Below, piece by piece: positions 19,223 to 27,332 of a stretch of 64,000 bases of DNA. Each line of letters opens with the position of its first letter. The stretch's first letter is position 1. Below the pieces are notes generated by a model, which saw nothing but the letters and a program-made list of their open reading frames with translations, was not told the DNA's origin and made no database searches. The position numbers and the translations under genes are program-made. The DNA is taken from assembly GCA_902779445.1 (NCBI GenBank), contig CACZBM010000008.1:1-64000 (forward strand). Reading direction: 5' to 3'. The DNA comes from an uncultured Lachnospiraceae bacterium. GTDB lineage: Bacteria > Bacillota > Clostridia > Lachnospirales > Lachnospiraceae.

Positions 19223-19236
19223 CGAACAAAGGTTTG
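19223..19236 (+). promoter_or_regulatory. SOS box (LexA operator) of lexA
   Basis: CGAAC-AAAG-GTTTG matches the Gram-positive LexA operator CGAACNNNNGTTYG. It overlaps the lexA -35 box, so LexA should repress its own gene and be relieved by DNA damage. Confidence 0.85.
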
Positions 19237-19261
19237 ATTTTTTTTATTTTTATGTTATACT
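19234..19261 (+). promoter_or_regulatory. lexA promoter
   Basis: TTGATT (19234-19239) and TATACT (19256-19261), 16-bp spacer on the plus strand, leading to an AAAGGAG ribosome site before the lexA ATG at 19310. Confidence 0.75.
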
Positions 19262-19309
19262 GAGATATCAACAGAAGTCTGAATTTGTAGAAATAAAGGA
19301 GTCTACCTT

Positions 19310-19936
19310 ATGTCAGAAGCGAAACTTACAGAAAAACAGCGTCAGATCCTTGAATTCATTAAAGATCACATCCTTGAAAAGGGCTTTCCTCCCGCAGTGA
19401 GGGAGATCTGTGACGCCGTGAACTTAAGATCCACTTCTTCTGTCCATTCCCAGCTGGAAAGCCTGGAAAAGAAGGGCTATATAAGGCGTGACCCTACCAA
19501 GCCGCGTACTATCGAGATCCTTGATGATTCCTTTAATCCCGTGCGCAGGGAAATGGCAAATATCCCCGTGGTCGGCCGTATCGCTGCAGGATCCCCTATC
19601 CTTGCAGAGCAGAATATAGAAAGCTACTTCCCCATTCCCGTTGATATGATGCCGAGAGGCCTTGGCGCTAAAGAGGCTTTTGTCCTCAAAGTCAAAGGCG
19701 ACAGTATGATCAATATCGGAATAATGGACGGGGATCTCATCTTTGTCAGAGCCGAGAATACAGCAAAAAACGGCGACACCGTCGTTGCTCTTATAGACGA
19801 CAGTGCCACCGTCAAGACATTCTACAGGGAGAACGATCATATAAGGCTTCAGCCTGAAAATGACAATATGGATCCCATAATAGTCAAGGACTGTAGGATC
19901 CTCGGCACGGTATTCGGAGTGTTCAGGCTCTGTTAA
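19310..19936 (+). CDS. lexA: SOS repressor LexA
   Basis: Represses DNA-damage genes and cleaves itself when RecA filaments form. The 208 residues have an N-terminal winged helix (recognition helix around [16 protein letters not shown], 43-58). The Ala93-Gly94 cleavage site lies in [10 protein letters not shown], and the catalytic dyad is Ser132 (GDSM) and Lys169 (ATVKTF). All residues needed for autocleavage are present. It is one of only two plus-strand genes in the window and has its own SOS box. It converges on prs with a 4-bp gap and no obvious terminator between them. Confidence 0.97.
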   Translation: MSEAKLTEKQRQILEFIKDHILEKGFPPAVREICDAVNLRSTSSVHSQLESLEKKGYIRRDPTKPRTIEILDDSFNPVRREMANIPVVGRIAAGSPILAEQNIESYFPIPVDMMPRGLGAKEAFVLKVKGDSMINIGIMDGDLIFVRAENTAKNGDTVVALIDDSATVKTFYRENDHIRLQPENDNMDPIIVKDCRILGTVFGVFRLC

Positions 19937-19940
19937 GTCC

Positions 19941-21140
19941 TTAGGACTGAGCCTCCAGATCCATTATCTCATCGGTTTCATTATATTTCTGCAATATCTT
20001 CTTTATCTTCTCAGTAGGAGTAAGTACCTTATCCATTGAGACATCATGATTACTGAAGTCTATTATTGATGCCAGGAATTTTCCCATATCCGCAGTCTTG
20101 TACCACTCTCTTTCCAGAAGTTCAGGCATCCTGTAGCTTAAGTTCGTGGTAATTACCATGTCGAATATACCTTTTTTATAGGCTTCATCAAACATTTCAA
20201 GCCCATCCGTAAATATACCAAAAGTACAGCAGATAAATACTCTCTTAGCATGCATATTCTTAAGTTTTAATGCAGTATCTATCATACTTCCGCCGGAGCT
20301 TATCATATCATCAACAATGATAACGTCCTTGTTTTCAACATTGTCCCCCAGGAATTCATGGGCAACTATGGGATTCTTTCCGTTTACAACCTTTGTAAAA
20401 TCCCTTCTCTTATAGAACATTCCGGTATCAACGCCCATAACACCGGCAAAATATACAGCTCTCTGCAGAGCTCCTTCATCCGGGCTCACTATGAGAAGAT
20501 GGTCTTTATGGATCTTCACATCCCCCACATTGCGAAGGAGTGCTCTCAAAAACTGATAGAACGGTGTGAAATTATCAAATCCGATAAGGGGAGCCGCATT
20601 CTGTACCGTAGGATCATGGGCATCAAAAGTAATGATCCTGTATACACCCATATCCGACAATTCTTCTAGCATCAATGCACAGTCGAGAGATTCCCTGTTG
20701 GCTCTCTTATGCTGGCGTCCCTCATAGAGGAAAGGCATGACAACGGTTATCCTGTGGGCTTTTCCTGCAACTGCCGCTATCATCCTTTTAAGATCCTGGT
20801 AATGATCATCCGGAGAATATATATTCTCATGCCCGTACATGGTATAGGTCATGGAACGGTTTAATACATCGCAGAGAATATAGAGATCTTTTCCTCTTAT
20901 ACTCTCTTTTAATATTCCCTTTCCCTCTCCGGAACCAAATCTCGGAATGAAATGATTTACCAGAAAACTATCTTCCGAATATCCTTCAAAAGCCGGACTG
21001 TCATGATAAGGCCGGTTATTATCCTTTCTGAATTGAACGAGATAATCATTGACCTCCGCACCAAGACCCGCAATATTATCTAAAACGATAAGTTTTAAGG
21101 GCGCTGCCGGCATTCTGTTTTCCAGGACTTCGCTTATCAT
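19941..21140 (-). CDS. prs: Ribose-phosphate pyrophosphokinase
   Basis: Makes PRPP from ribose 5-phosphate and ATP for purine, pyrimidine, histidine and NAD synthesis. The 399 residues include the PRPP loop VIIVDDMISSGGSM and the ATP/Mg loop region with FDAHDPTVQN, both in family order. It is some 80 residues longer than the usual 315-residue bacterial enzyme, mainly an N-terminal extension and inserts typical of a clostridial subgroup (inference). Start chosen at 21140 because GGAGG lies 6-7 nt upstream. Confidence 0.9.
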   Translation of the reverse strand: MISEVLENRMPAAPLKLIVLDNIAGLGAEVNDYLVQFRKDNNRPYHDSPAFEGYSEDSFLVNHFIPRFGSGEGKGILKESIRGKDLYILCDVLNRSMTYTMYGHENIYSPDDHYQDLKRMIAAVAGKAHRITVVMPFLYEGRQHKRANRESLDCALMLEELSDMGVYRIITFDAHDPTVQNAAPLIGFDNFTPFYQFLRALLRNVGDVKIHKDHLLIVSPDEGALQRAVYFAGVMGVDTGMFYKRRDFTKVVNGKNPIVAHEFLGDNVENKDVIIVDDMISSGGSMIDTALKLKNMHAKRVFICCTFGIFTDGLEMFDEAYKKGIFDMVITTNLSYRMPELLEREWYKTADMGKFLASIIDFSNHDVSMDKVLTPTEKIKKILQKYNETDEIMDLEAQS

Positions 21141-21161
21141 TAATAACCTCCTAAAATATCT

Positions 21162-21521
21162 TTAGCGTTCCCGATAATCAAATGCGTTTTTTATCCATTT
21201 GATATCAGACGGTGATACTGCAATAACATCGAAACGAAACGACATAGATTCATCTAAACCGTTTTTAGCTCTGTAATGATCGGATACCCGGCAGATGATA
21301 CGCTGCTTTTTATTATCAACTGCTTCCTCCGGGAATCCCATTTCTTCATTCTCTCTGTATTTTACCTCTCCAAAGCAGACTGTGTCATCTTTATCGAGAA
21401 AAATAATATCTATTTCTCCGGCGCTGCATCGAAAATTCTTCTGAATTACCCTGCACCCGTTGTCCTCAAGGAATTTTCCTGCCCTTGTTTCTTCTTTGCT
21501 CCCGATCAGACGTTTATTCAA
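21162..21521 (-). CDS. yraN: YraN/UPF0102 endonuclease-like protein
   Basis: Small protein of the restriction-endonuclease-like fold, 119 residues. It shows the family pattern: GEIDIIFLDKDDTVCFGEVKYR carries the acidic residues and Lys of a PD-(D/E)XK site. Its role is not settled; it is commonly placed near rnhB in bacterial genomes, as here. The start MNKRLIGSKEE fits the family N-terminus. Confidence 0.9.
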   Translation of the reverse strand: MNKRLIGSKEETRAGKFLEDNGCRVIQKNFRCSAGEIDIIFLDKDDTVCFGEVKYRENEEMGFPEEAVDNKKQRIICRVSDHYRAKNGLDESMSFRFDVIAVSPSDIKWIKNAFDYRER

Positions 21522-21537
21522 TGAAAACTACCTCATT

Positions 21538-21843
21538 TTATCTTCTGCCGGCGTTATATGCATCCATCTTCTGCTTCAGTTTGTCCATTCTGTCCACAAA
21601 AACAAGAACCTCCGCCACGACTTCATACAGTTCCGGAGGAATGGCATCGCCTATCTCCAGACTGGAAAGAGTATCTGCAAGCTTACTGTCCTCATGGACC
21701 GGAACATCTGACTCTTTTGCGGTTTCTATGATCTTTTCCGCAATGGCGCCTTTTCCGGAAGCTACAACAGTAGGTGCTACATTCGCAGGATCGTAAGCGA
21801 TCGCAACCGCAGTCTTAACTTTTTCCTTCCTACTGTCTGCCAT
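21538..21843 (-). CDS. FlhB C-terminal-like small protein (YlqH type)
   Basis: 101 residues resembling the cytoplasmic C-terminal domain of FlhB/YscU, the export-switch protein of flagellar type III secretion. The stretch VAIAYDPANVAPTVVASGKG aligns with the region around the FlhB autocleavage site. The NPTH motif is replaced by DPAN, so self-cleavage is not expected. It has no membrane segment. It follows a FliK-like gene and rnhB, the same neighbourhood as B. subtilis ylqG-ylqH-rnhB. An accessory role in flagellar export is an inference. Confidence 0.8.
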   Translation of the reverse strand: MADSRKEKVKTAVAIAYDPANVAPTVVASGKGAIAEKIIETAKESDVPVHEDSKLADTLSSLEIGDAIPPELYEVVAEVLVFVDRMDKLKQKMDAYNAGRR

Positions 21844-21845
21844 AT

Positions 21846-23579
21846 CTACGCTCTTATATCAAACGATGTGGTCTGTATCAGTTTCTCATTTGTTCCCCTG
21901 TTGAACATTATATCAGGAACATCCCTTGCTTCTTTATTCAGAGAAACATCGGAATGCATCTTATATCCTCTTTTTAAGAGAGCTTCATCCAGTTCCGGAA
22001 GATGAGGCTCTATAAAATCAAGCATCTCCTCTTTCTGAAGAATAAAATGGGTCTTTACATTTTCTCCGTTTGTCATCTGCACGTGAATATCCATAGTTCC
22101 GAGATGCTGCATATCGAGATGAAGAAGTGCGGAAACATTTCCGTCCTTCTTGGAAAGGTTCTTTTTATTGGTGTAGACATAGAGATCCCCATGGGCCTTA
22201 TTTTCATTCATCTTTAAGGGGAGCTGCATGTAGGTCATAACATTATTCAGCTGATTCATAAAGTCAACGTTCTGCCTCAAGCTGTTCATGCCCTGAGAAA
22301 GTGTAGTCTGGCCTCTCCCTGTACTGTTGAGGAATTCCAGAGCCTTGTCAGCATTTTTAACGACCCTTTCATAGTACTCCCTGACCTTTTCCTTATCACT
22401 TACGTCTTCGGGATTGAGCAGGAATTCATTTGTAATGCCGTTATTCAGTAAAAGTCTGTATTCCGGACTTTTTAAAAGCTTCGGATAATTTATCATGGCT
22501 TCTTCGCCGAGATTCCCTTTTCCGGCTTCATCCAGAAAGGCTTTTGTGAGCTTTAAGGTTTCGTCTGCCGATAATGACCCATCCTTTACTTTATCTGCAA
22601 GAGCTTCCGGAAGTCCTGCTTCCTTCAGGTTCTCTGAAAGGCGCTCTGTTCCCTCTTTTCCAAGAAGCAGAGTTATATCATCAGTCACATGGCCTGTGAT
22701 GTCTGTTTTCTGAGTTTTACCCTCAGCTACTGCCTTTGTACCCGTCTCTTCTTCCGGTAATACTGCAGCTTCTTCCGGTGTCTTTTGCTGCTGCATGGCT
22801 TTTAGTTCATCTTCATTCAGATCAAATGCTTCGGCGATCTTTGAAAAGTCACCCTGTAATGCATCTTTTAATGCAGCAGATACTTCACCGTTATCATTTC
22901 CGAAAAACACTTCAAATATCTTGTCATTTTCAGACAGGTTCTTCTGCGCTATCTCTGTAAAACCTTTGGAAAGATCATCAAGACTGTCTGCGATCTTATA
23001 CTGATTTTCCTTATATGCCTCAAATTCTTTGATATTTTCTTCAGTAAGAGGGATGGAGAGCTCGGACATCTGGACTATGCTCTTTGGGTCAGCAAGCGGG
23101 TGCTTAGACGCCAGCGATGCCATTCCCTGAAGTGACCTTGAATCTATGGGAAGTCCCCTCTCCATCATGGCCATGACCATGTCACTGTTTTGTTTTGTAA
23201 GAGGAAGCCCGGCCTCCTGAAGTGCCTTTCCTACAGCACTGTTTCCGTCCAGATTTGCATAAAGAGGTGTAAGCGATATCTTGGAATCACTTGCTCCACT
23301 AACAGAAAATGAAAGTGTCTGACCCAGAGTCAGTTCCATATTATTGGAAAGAAATGCATTTAGCTTTGTATTGTCTCCGAGAAGGAGTTCCACCGTACCG
23401 TCATCATTCAGTGAAACGATCTCGCCTGAAAAAGTGTCCCCGGCCTTGATATAACGCACGGAATCAGCAGGAACCGTAGCCATCTTCTGCTGTTCTACGC
23501 TTCCGCCCACACTCTGGCTGCCGCTAATGCCGGCATTCAGATCATATACTCCCGTATTTGTGTTAACGTTAATATTCAT
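21846..23579 (-). CDS. FliK-like (hook-length control domain) protein, YlqG type
   Basis: 577 residues, acidic, without signal peptide or membrane segments. The N-terminal part has AGDTFSGEIVSLNDDGTVELLLGDN, a small beta-rich region. The C-terminal 110 residues (from about LPLKMNENKAHGDLYVY to LNKEA) resemble the Flg_hook domain of FliK. It sits directly between rnhB and the FlhB-like gene, 2 bp from the latter. I infer a link with flagellar export, but the middle 300 residues are unrecognised. Confidence 0.65.
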   Translation of the reverse strand: MNINVNTNTGVYDLNAGISGSQSVGGSVEQQKMATVPADSVRYIKAGDTFSGEIVSLNDDGTVELLLGDNTKLNAFLSNNMELTLGQTLSFSVSGASDSKISLTPLYANLDGNSAVGKALQEAGLPLTKQNSDMVMAMMERGLPIDSRSLQGMASLASKHPLADPKSIVQMSELSIPLTEENIKEFEAYKENQYKIADSLDDLSKGFTEIAQKNLSENDKIFEVFFGNDNGEVSAALKDALQGDFSKIAEAFDLNEDELKAMQQQKTPEEAAVLPEEETGTKAVAEGKTQKTDITGHVTDDITLLLGKEGTERLSENLKEAGLPEALADKVKDGSLSADETLKLTKAFLDEAGKGNLGEEAMINYPKLLKSPEYRLLLNNGITNEFLLNPEDVSDKEKVREYYERVVKNADKALEFLNSTGRGQTTLSQGMNSLRQNVDFMNQLNNVMTYMQLPLKMNENKAHGDLYVYTNKKNLSKKDGNVSALLHLDMQHLGTMDIHVQMTNGENVKTHFILQKEEMLDFIEPHLPELDEALLKRGYKMHSDVSLNKEARDVPDIMFNRGTNEKLIQTTSFDIRA

Positions 23580-24350
23580 CTATGAATTCATTATCCCGGA
23601 AATAAAACTTCTTCTGTGAATCTCTGTCGGTCCCAGTTTTTTCAGAGCCTCTATATGCTCTGCGCTTCCATATCCCTTATTTCCCGCAAAGCCGTACCCG
23701 GGGTATCTTTCATCCATCTTCTCCATGAAGTGATCCCTTTCGACTTTGGCCACTATTGAAGCCGCTGCGATGGAAGCACTCTTCGCATCTCCTTTTATTA
23801 TAGGTACCTGCGGTATCTTAACACCCGGTATTGTGACTGCATCGTTTAATAATATATCGGGTTTTACGGATAAATTATTTATAGCATCCCTCATAGCTTC
23901 ATAGGTGGCATTTAGAATATTTATTTCATCTATCCTCTCCTGAAAAGTATATCCTATTCCGTAGGAAACCGCCTTTTCTTTTATAATAACAGAGAGTTCC
24001 TCTCTTTTTTTTGCTGAAAGCTTCTTCGAATCATTAAGATATAGGATATCGCAATCCTTTGGAAGTATAACAGCTGCCGCTACCACAGGTCCTGCAAGCG
24101 GACCCCTGCCGACTTCATCTATCCCGCAGATATACTGTGCGTCACCATGCTCTCTCTCAAAAGCAAACATACCGTACATCCGCTCTTTTTCTTTCCCGTA
24201 AGCCGCTATCTTCTTCTCCGCTGCTTTGATAAGATTCTGCACCCCGGCCCGATCATCTGTTCTAAACTCTTCAATGACCTGATGCAAGTCAGTGATGGCT
24301 ACATTATTGAATATGTTTTTTATTTCACTAATCTTTTCCATTATATACAT
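23580..24350 (-). CDS. rnhB: Ribonuclease HII
   Basis: Removes RNA from RNA-DNA hybrids and single ribonucleotides from DNA. 256 residues; the catalytic acids are in GIDEVGRGPLAGP, DSKKLS and LLNDAV. An N-terminal extension of about 70 residues precedes the nuclease domain, as in Bacillus-type enzymes. The start is uncertain: ATG at 24350 (MYIM) or 24341, neither with a strong ribosome site. Immediately upstream lies a 394-bp gap packed with palindromes. Confidence 0.94.
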   Translation of the reverse strand: MYIMEKISEIKNIFNNVAITDLHQVIEEFRTDDRAGVQNLIKAAEKKIAAYGKEKERMYGMFAFEREHGDAQYICGIDEVGRGPLAGPVVAAAVILPKDCDILYLNDSKKLSAKKREELSVIIKEKAVSYGIGYTFQERIDEINILNATYEAMRDAINNLSVKPDILLNDAVTIPGVKIPQVPIIKGDAKSASIAAASIVAKVERDHFMEKMDERYPGYGFAGNKGYGSAEHIEALKKLGPTEIHRRSFISGIMNS

Positions 24351-24365
24351 CCATCGCTGTCAGGA

Positions 24366-24480
24366 TCCAAGGGTCTCATTCGGGACGCTCTCGCTCTGAG
24401 AAAAAACGTAACAGTACTAACGCCGCATAATACGCAGCGTAGTACTGACGTTTTTTACAGCCCTCATCGAGACCCTTGGA
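24366..24480 (-). repeat. Structured palindromic element E, copy 1
   Basis: Outer arms TCCAAGGGTCTC (24366-24377) and GAGACCCTTGGA (24469-24480) enclose a core that, on the minus strand, reads AGGGCTGTAAAAAACG, a variable hairpin, then CGTTTTTTCTCAGAGCGAGA and GCGTCCC. The variable hairpin is stem CAGTACT/AGTACTG plus CGCTGC/GCGGCG. The GC-GAGA-GC part is a GNRA mini-hairpin. AAAAAACG/CGTTTTTT around the inner stem also makes a bidirectional terminator. A second copy with different stems is at 24588-24725 in opposite orientation. Confidence 0.75.
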
Positions 24481-24520
24481 CCTTCCAGCTTTACGTACTG
24501 AAATAACATGTCGAAAACTG

Positions 24521-24589
24521 ACTTATTGATACTATCATATGATTTTCATAATGATAACATGAAAATCATTATATCAATAGCCAATAAGT
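24521..24589. repeat. AT-rich nested hairpin between the two E elements
   Basis: Outer arms ACTTATTG and CAATAAGT, then ATTGAT/ATCAAT, then inner arms ATGATTTTCAT and ATGAAAATCAT around aatgataac. It fills most of the space between the two E elements, so nearly all of the 394-bp gap 24351-24744 is palindromic. Confidence 0.7.
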
Positions 24590-24725
24590 TGTACGGAGCG
24601 AAGTGATTTATCAGGGCTGTAAAAAACGCCGGTACTTAGTCTGTGTACTTTACAGACTTAGTACCGCTGCGTTTTTTCTCAGAACGAAAGTGTCCCTGAT
24701 AAACACTTCGCCTCTGAACAACGTA
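24588..24725 (+). repeat. Structured palindromic element E, copy 2
   Basis: Outer arm GTTGT...GCGAAGTG...TTTATCAGGG pairs with CCCTGATAAA...CACTTCGC...ACAAC. The plus-strand core is AGGGCTGTAAAAAACG, then a hairpin GGTACTtAGTCTG/CAGACTtAGTACC, then CGTTTTTTCTCAGAACGAAA and GTGTCCC. The same blocks appear as in copy 1, with compensating changes in the stems and in the AC-GAAA-GT mini-hairpin. It ends 20 bp from the lepB stop and can terminate transcription in both directions. Confidence 0.75.
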
Positions 24726-24744
24726 CATGGCTGTATGAATAAAA

Positions 24745-25272
24745 TTATTTCACAGTTCCGAAGTCTTTAAATGGTGCGATCCGTAAAAAAACTTTCCCAA
24801 TGATCTGTCCGCGATCGATATTACCCACATCATAGCTTCTGGAGTCCACACTGTCATTTACGTTGTCACCCATCACGAAATACTCATGTTCACCCAGAAC
24901 AATGCCGCCTGCAGCGAGTCCGGCATCCATTATCTGATCCCTGTTGTACTTATATGGCAGAACATGCCCGTCTACCAGTATCACGCCTTCCCTTATTTCA
25001 ACGGTTTCTCCGGGAAGCCCTATGATCCTTTTAACGTAAAAGATCTTCTCATTAACCGAATAGGGGAAAACGATAATATCAAATCTTTCAGGGTCGGAAA
25101 ACCTGTAGCTTAATTTATCCACCAAAAGAGAATCCCCGTCATTTAGTGCAGGATACATTGATTCCCCGGAAACGATGGTTTTCTGAAATCCGATCCCCTT
25201 CACTATCAGCGTGATGAGAAGGATGATCAAAATATATATACTGTAGCCGGCTATTTTCTTAACTCTCTTCAT
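24745..25272 (-). CDS. lepB: Signal peptidase I (first of two)
   Basis: Membrane protease that removes signal peptides from exported proteins. 175 residues: one N-terminal membrane segment (about 10-27), catalytic Ser38 in SGESMYP and general-base Lys81 in FYVKRIIGLPGE, then GDNVNDSVDSR (box D/E). It overlaps rbgA by 4 bp and belongs to the rplS-lepB-rbgA-lepB-rnhB neighbourhood common in Firmicutes. A paralogue lies on the other side of rbgA. Confidence 0.94.
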   Translation of the reverse strand: MKRVKKIAGYSIYILIILLITLIVKGIGFQKTIVSGESMYPALNDGDSLLVDKLSYRFSDPERFDIIVFPYSVNEKIFYVKRIIGLPGETVEIREGVILVDGHVLPYKYNRDQIMDAGLAAGGIVLGEHEYFVMGDNVNDSVDSRSYDVGNIDRGQIIGKVFLRIAPFKDFGTVK

Positions 25273-26132
25273 AAGTCCTCATCCGCTATATCATCCAGCC
25301 GGTCCAATGTTATCTTACCTAATTTCCCGCTTCTGAAATCATCGAGGATAAAAGATATCGCTCTGTCGGTATCCGGTTCTCCGCCCTTTTGAATGGCGTT
25401 TCTCTTGACCGCCACAGTACGGAGTGCTTCCTCTTCACCGGTCTCCGCAGTGATGCCATAACGTTCAAATAAGATCTCCGGGAATGAAACTTTCAGTTCC
25501 CTTATAAATCTTATCACCATTTCTTCTCTGTTAAGTATAAGATCGTTCATGGATCCTAAGAGGGCAAGATGAAAACCTGCTGTCTCGTCATCGATCTTTG
25601 GCCACAGGATACCCGGAGTATCCAGAAGTTCAAGATTCTTTCCAAGCTTTATCCACTGTTTGCCTCTTGTTACTCCCGGCTTATTCCCGGTCTTTGCCGC
25701 TGCCCTTCCTGCATAGGAATTGATAAATGTGGATTTACCCACATTGGGGATCCCGACGACCATAGCTCTCATTGGCCGGTTGATTATGCCCTTCTTCTTA
25801 TTTTTCTCTATCTTTTCCCTACACGCAAAAGAAACTGCATTGTCGATCTCCTTCATTTCCTTCCTGTTTCTGGAATCAAGAGAGATCGCTGCAATTCCTC
25901 TGTCCTTAAAGTATGCTATCCACTTTTTAGTCTCATCTTCATCCGCTAGATCAGATTTATTTAAGAGCACCATCCTGCCCTTTCCTTTTGCAAGCTTATC
26001 GATCTCCGGATTCCTGGTGGACTGCGGTGCTCTGGCATCCAGAAGCTCAATAAGGAGGTCGATTATCCTGATATCCTCCTCCATGGCTCTCTTTGCCTTC
26101 ATCATATGTCCGGGATAATAATTATATGTCAT
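25269..26132 (-). CDS. rbgA: Ribosome biogenesis GTPase RbgA
   Basis: Circularly permuted GTPase needed for late 50S assembly. 287 residues with the permuted order typical of the YlqF family: G4 LNKSDLAD comes first, then G1 GIPNVGKSTF and G3 DTPG. The N-terminal YYPGHMMKAKR motif is the family mark. It overlaps both flanking lepB genes by 4 bp, so all three are coupled. Confidence 0.95.
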   Translation of the reverse strand: MTYNYYPGHMMKAKRAMEEDIRIIDLLIELLDARAPQSTRNPEIDKLAKGKGRMVLLNKSDLADEDETKKWIAYFKDRGIAAISLDSRNRKEMKEIDNAVSFACREKIEKNKKKGIINRPMRAMVVGIPNVGKSTFINSYAGRAAAKTGNKPGVTRGKQWIKLGKNLELLDTPGILWPKIDDETAGFHLALLGSMNDLILNREEMVIRFIRELKVSFPEILFERYGITAETGEEEALRTVAVKRNAIQKGGEPDTDRAISFILDDFRSGKLGKITLDRLDDIADEDL

Positions 26133-26710
26133 TGTACGAATCCCAGTCCCAGATCGCCTCCGGCCATGTGGAACCAGGCCTTTCCTCCAATATGTTCTCT
26201 CATCACGTTACCGAGATTGGCCGACCTGCTGTCTTCAGAAGAATTACAGTTATCGCCCATCACGAAGAATTCATTATCCTGCAGAGTGATCTTTTCAGAA
26301 GCCACCCCCGCATCCAGTATCATGTCATCAAACATGTCATTCTTGGCTTCTCCGTTAAGGTACAGGATCCCGTCACTGATCTCAATGGTATCTCCCGGTA
26401 CCCCAACCACTCTTTTAATGGAATAGTGGGCATTGGTATTTCCGTTAGGGAAAAAGGCCACCACGTCTCCTCTTTTCGGAGCAACTATATTATAGATAAT
26501 CCTGTTTAAAAAAACCACCTGCCCGTTATAAAGAGAGGGCTCCATGGAGCTTCCGATGACCGTAGTCCTGATCCCGAGAGTAACTGTCAGAAAATACGCG
26601 AGGAGGATCCCTAAAAACACCATAAAGATCCATGATGCCAGATTAGTCAGCATCTCATTAGTTATTTTCTTTTCTTTTTTGTAAAAACTTAGTCCTTTAT
26701 GTCTAGCCAT
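26129..26710 (-). CDS. lepB: Signal peptidase I (second of two)
   Basis: Paralogue of the 24745-25272 gene, 193 residues. A positively charged N-terminus precedes a membrane segment at about 26-47. Catalytic Ser55 is in GSSMEPSL and Lys99 in HYSIKRVVG, with box GDNCNSSEDSR. The start is preceded by CAGGAAA. It lies just beyond the rplS terminator, so it probably depends on read-through or on a promoter I cannot see. Confidence 0.94.
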   Translation of the reverse strand: MARHKGLSFYKKEKKITNEMLTNLASWIFMVFLGILLAYFLTVTLGIRTTVIGSSMEPSLYNGQVVFLNRIIYNIVAPKRGDVVAFFPNGNTNAHYSIKRVVGVPGDTIEISDGILYLNGEAKNDMFDDMILDAGVASEKITLQDNEFFVMGDNCNSSEDSRSANLGNVMREHIGGKAWFHMAGGDLGLGFVQ

Positions 26711-26725
26711 TTTCCTGATTTTGCT

Positions 26726-26762
26726 AAAAAAAACGAAATAACACGACGTGTTATTTCGTTTT
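26726..26762 (-). terminator. Intrinsic terminator after rplS
   Basis: Perfect 16-bp stem AAAACGAAATAACACG / CGTGTTATTTCGTTTT with a one-base loop in plus-strand terms, followed on the minus strand by a run of eight U. Confidence 0.92.
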
Positions 26763-26787
26763 AATCTGAATCGATGAATTAACGTGA

Positions 26788-27138
26788 TCAGTCAACTATC
26801 TCTTTAAGCTTAGAGCGCTTACCGGTTCTCTCACGAAGGAAGAACAGTTTAGCACGTCTAGCCTTACCTGAACGAACAACCTCAACCTTCTCAACATTGG
26901 GAGAGTGGATGGGGAATGTCTTCTCAACGCCCACACCGTAGCTGTTCTTTCTTACAGTAAATGTTGCGCGGTTAGATCCGCCCTGCTTCTTGATGACTGT
27001 TCCTTCATAGATCTGTACTCTGGATTTGTCACCCTCGGTGATCCTGTTGTGAACTCTTACGGTATCACCTACTCTGAAAGAAGGAACTTCCTTTTTCAGC
27101 TGCTCTTCTTCGAGCTCTTTAATGATTTCTACATTCAT
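26788..27138 (-). CDS. rplS: Ribosomal protein L19
   Basis: 50S protein at the 30S interface. The start is set at 27138 ([14 protein letters not shown]), giving 116 residues, because GGAGG lies just upstream and family members start here; a longer frame to 27183 has no support. Conserved [10 protein letters not shown] and [16 protein letters not shown] are present. It has its own promoter inside the end of miaB, a structured leader of about 160 nt, and a strong terminator. Confidence 0.97.
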   Translation of the reverse strand: MNVEIIKELEEEQLKKEVPSFRVGDTVRVHNRITEGDKSRVQIYEGTVIKKQGGSNRATFTVRKNSYGVGVEKTFPIHSPNVEKVEVVRSGKARRAKLFFLRERTGKRSKLKEIVD

Positions 27139-27297
27139 TTTATAACCTCCAAGCGTACCCGTTACCGTTTTGTCTAAAGCCATGACTCTGCGATCTCAGG
27201 CAATTTGACGTTCATGACCACGTTTATCCTGCATTTCTTTTCGCAGGTGTGACAGAGGACCATCTCCTAAAGACTCCTTACTTGCGAAGTCTCACGA
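27139..27297 (-). promoter_or_regulatory. 5' leader of rplS (candidate autoregulatory L19 leader)
   Basis: The untranslated leader folds at least two hairpins on the minus strand: AGACU/AGUCU near its 5' end and CCUGCG/UGCAGG around AAAAGAAA. Ribosomal-protein leaders in Firmicutes are often autoregulatory, and an L19 leader family exists; I cannot confirm a match by eye. Confidence 0.4.
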
Positions 27298-27303
27298 GGT
27301 AAA

Positions 27304-27332
27304 AGAATATCATGTTTTTTTACAAAATGCAA
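27304..27332 (-). promoter_or_regulatory. rplS promoter inside the 3' end of miaB
   Basis: TTGCAT (27327-27332) and TATTCT (27304-27309) on the minus strand, 17-bp spacer. The -35 box lies in the last codons of miaB. Confidence 0.65.

Noticed and set aside
24588..24725. Hammerhead or twister ribozyme
   Set aside because: GNRA loop and junction suggested a ribozyme, but the CUGAUGA/GAAA core and the twister consensus are absent.
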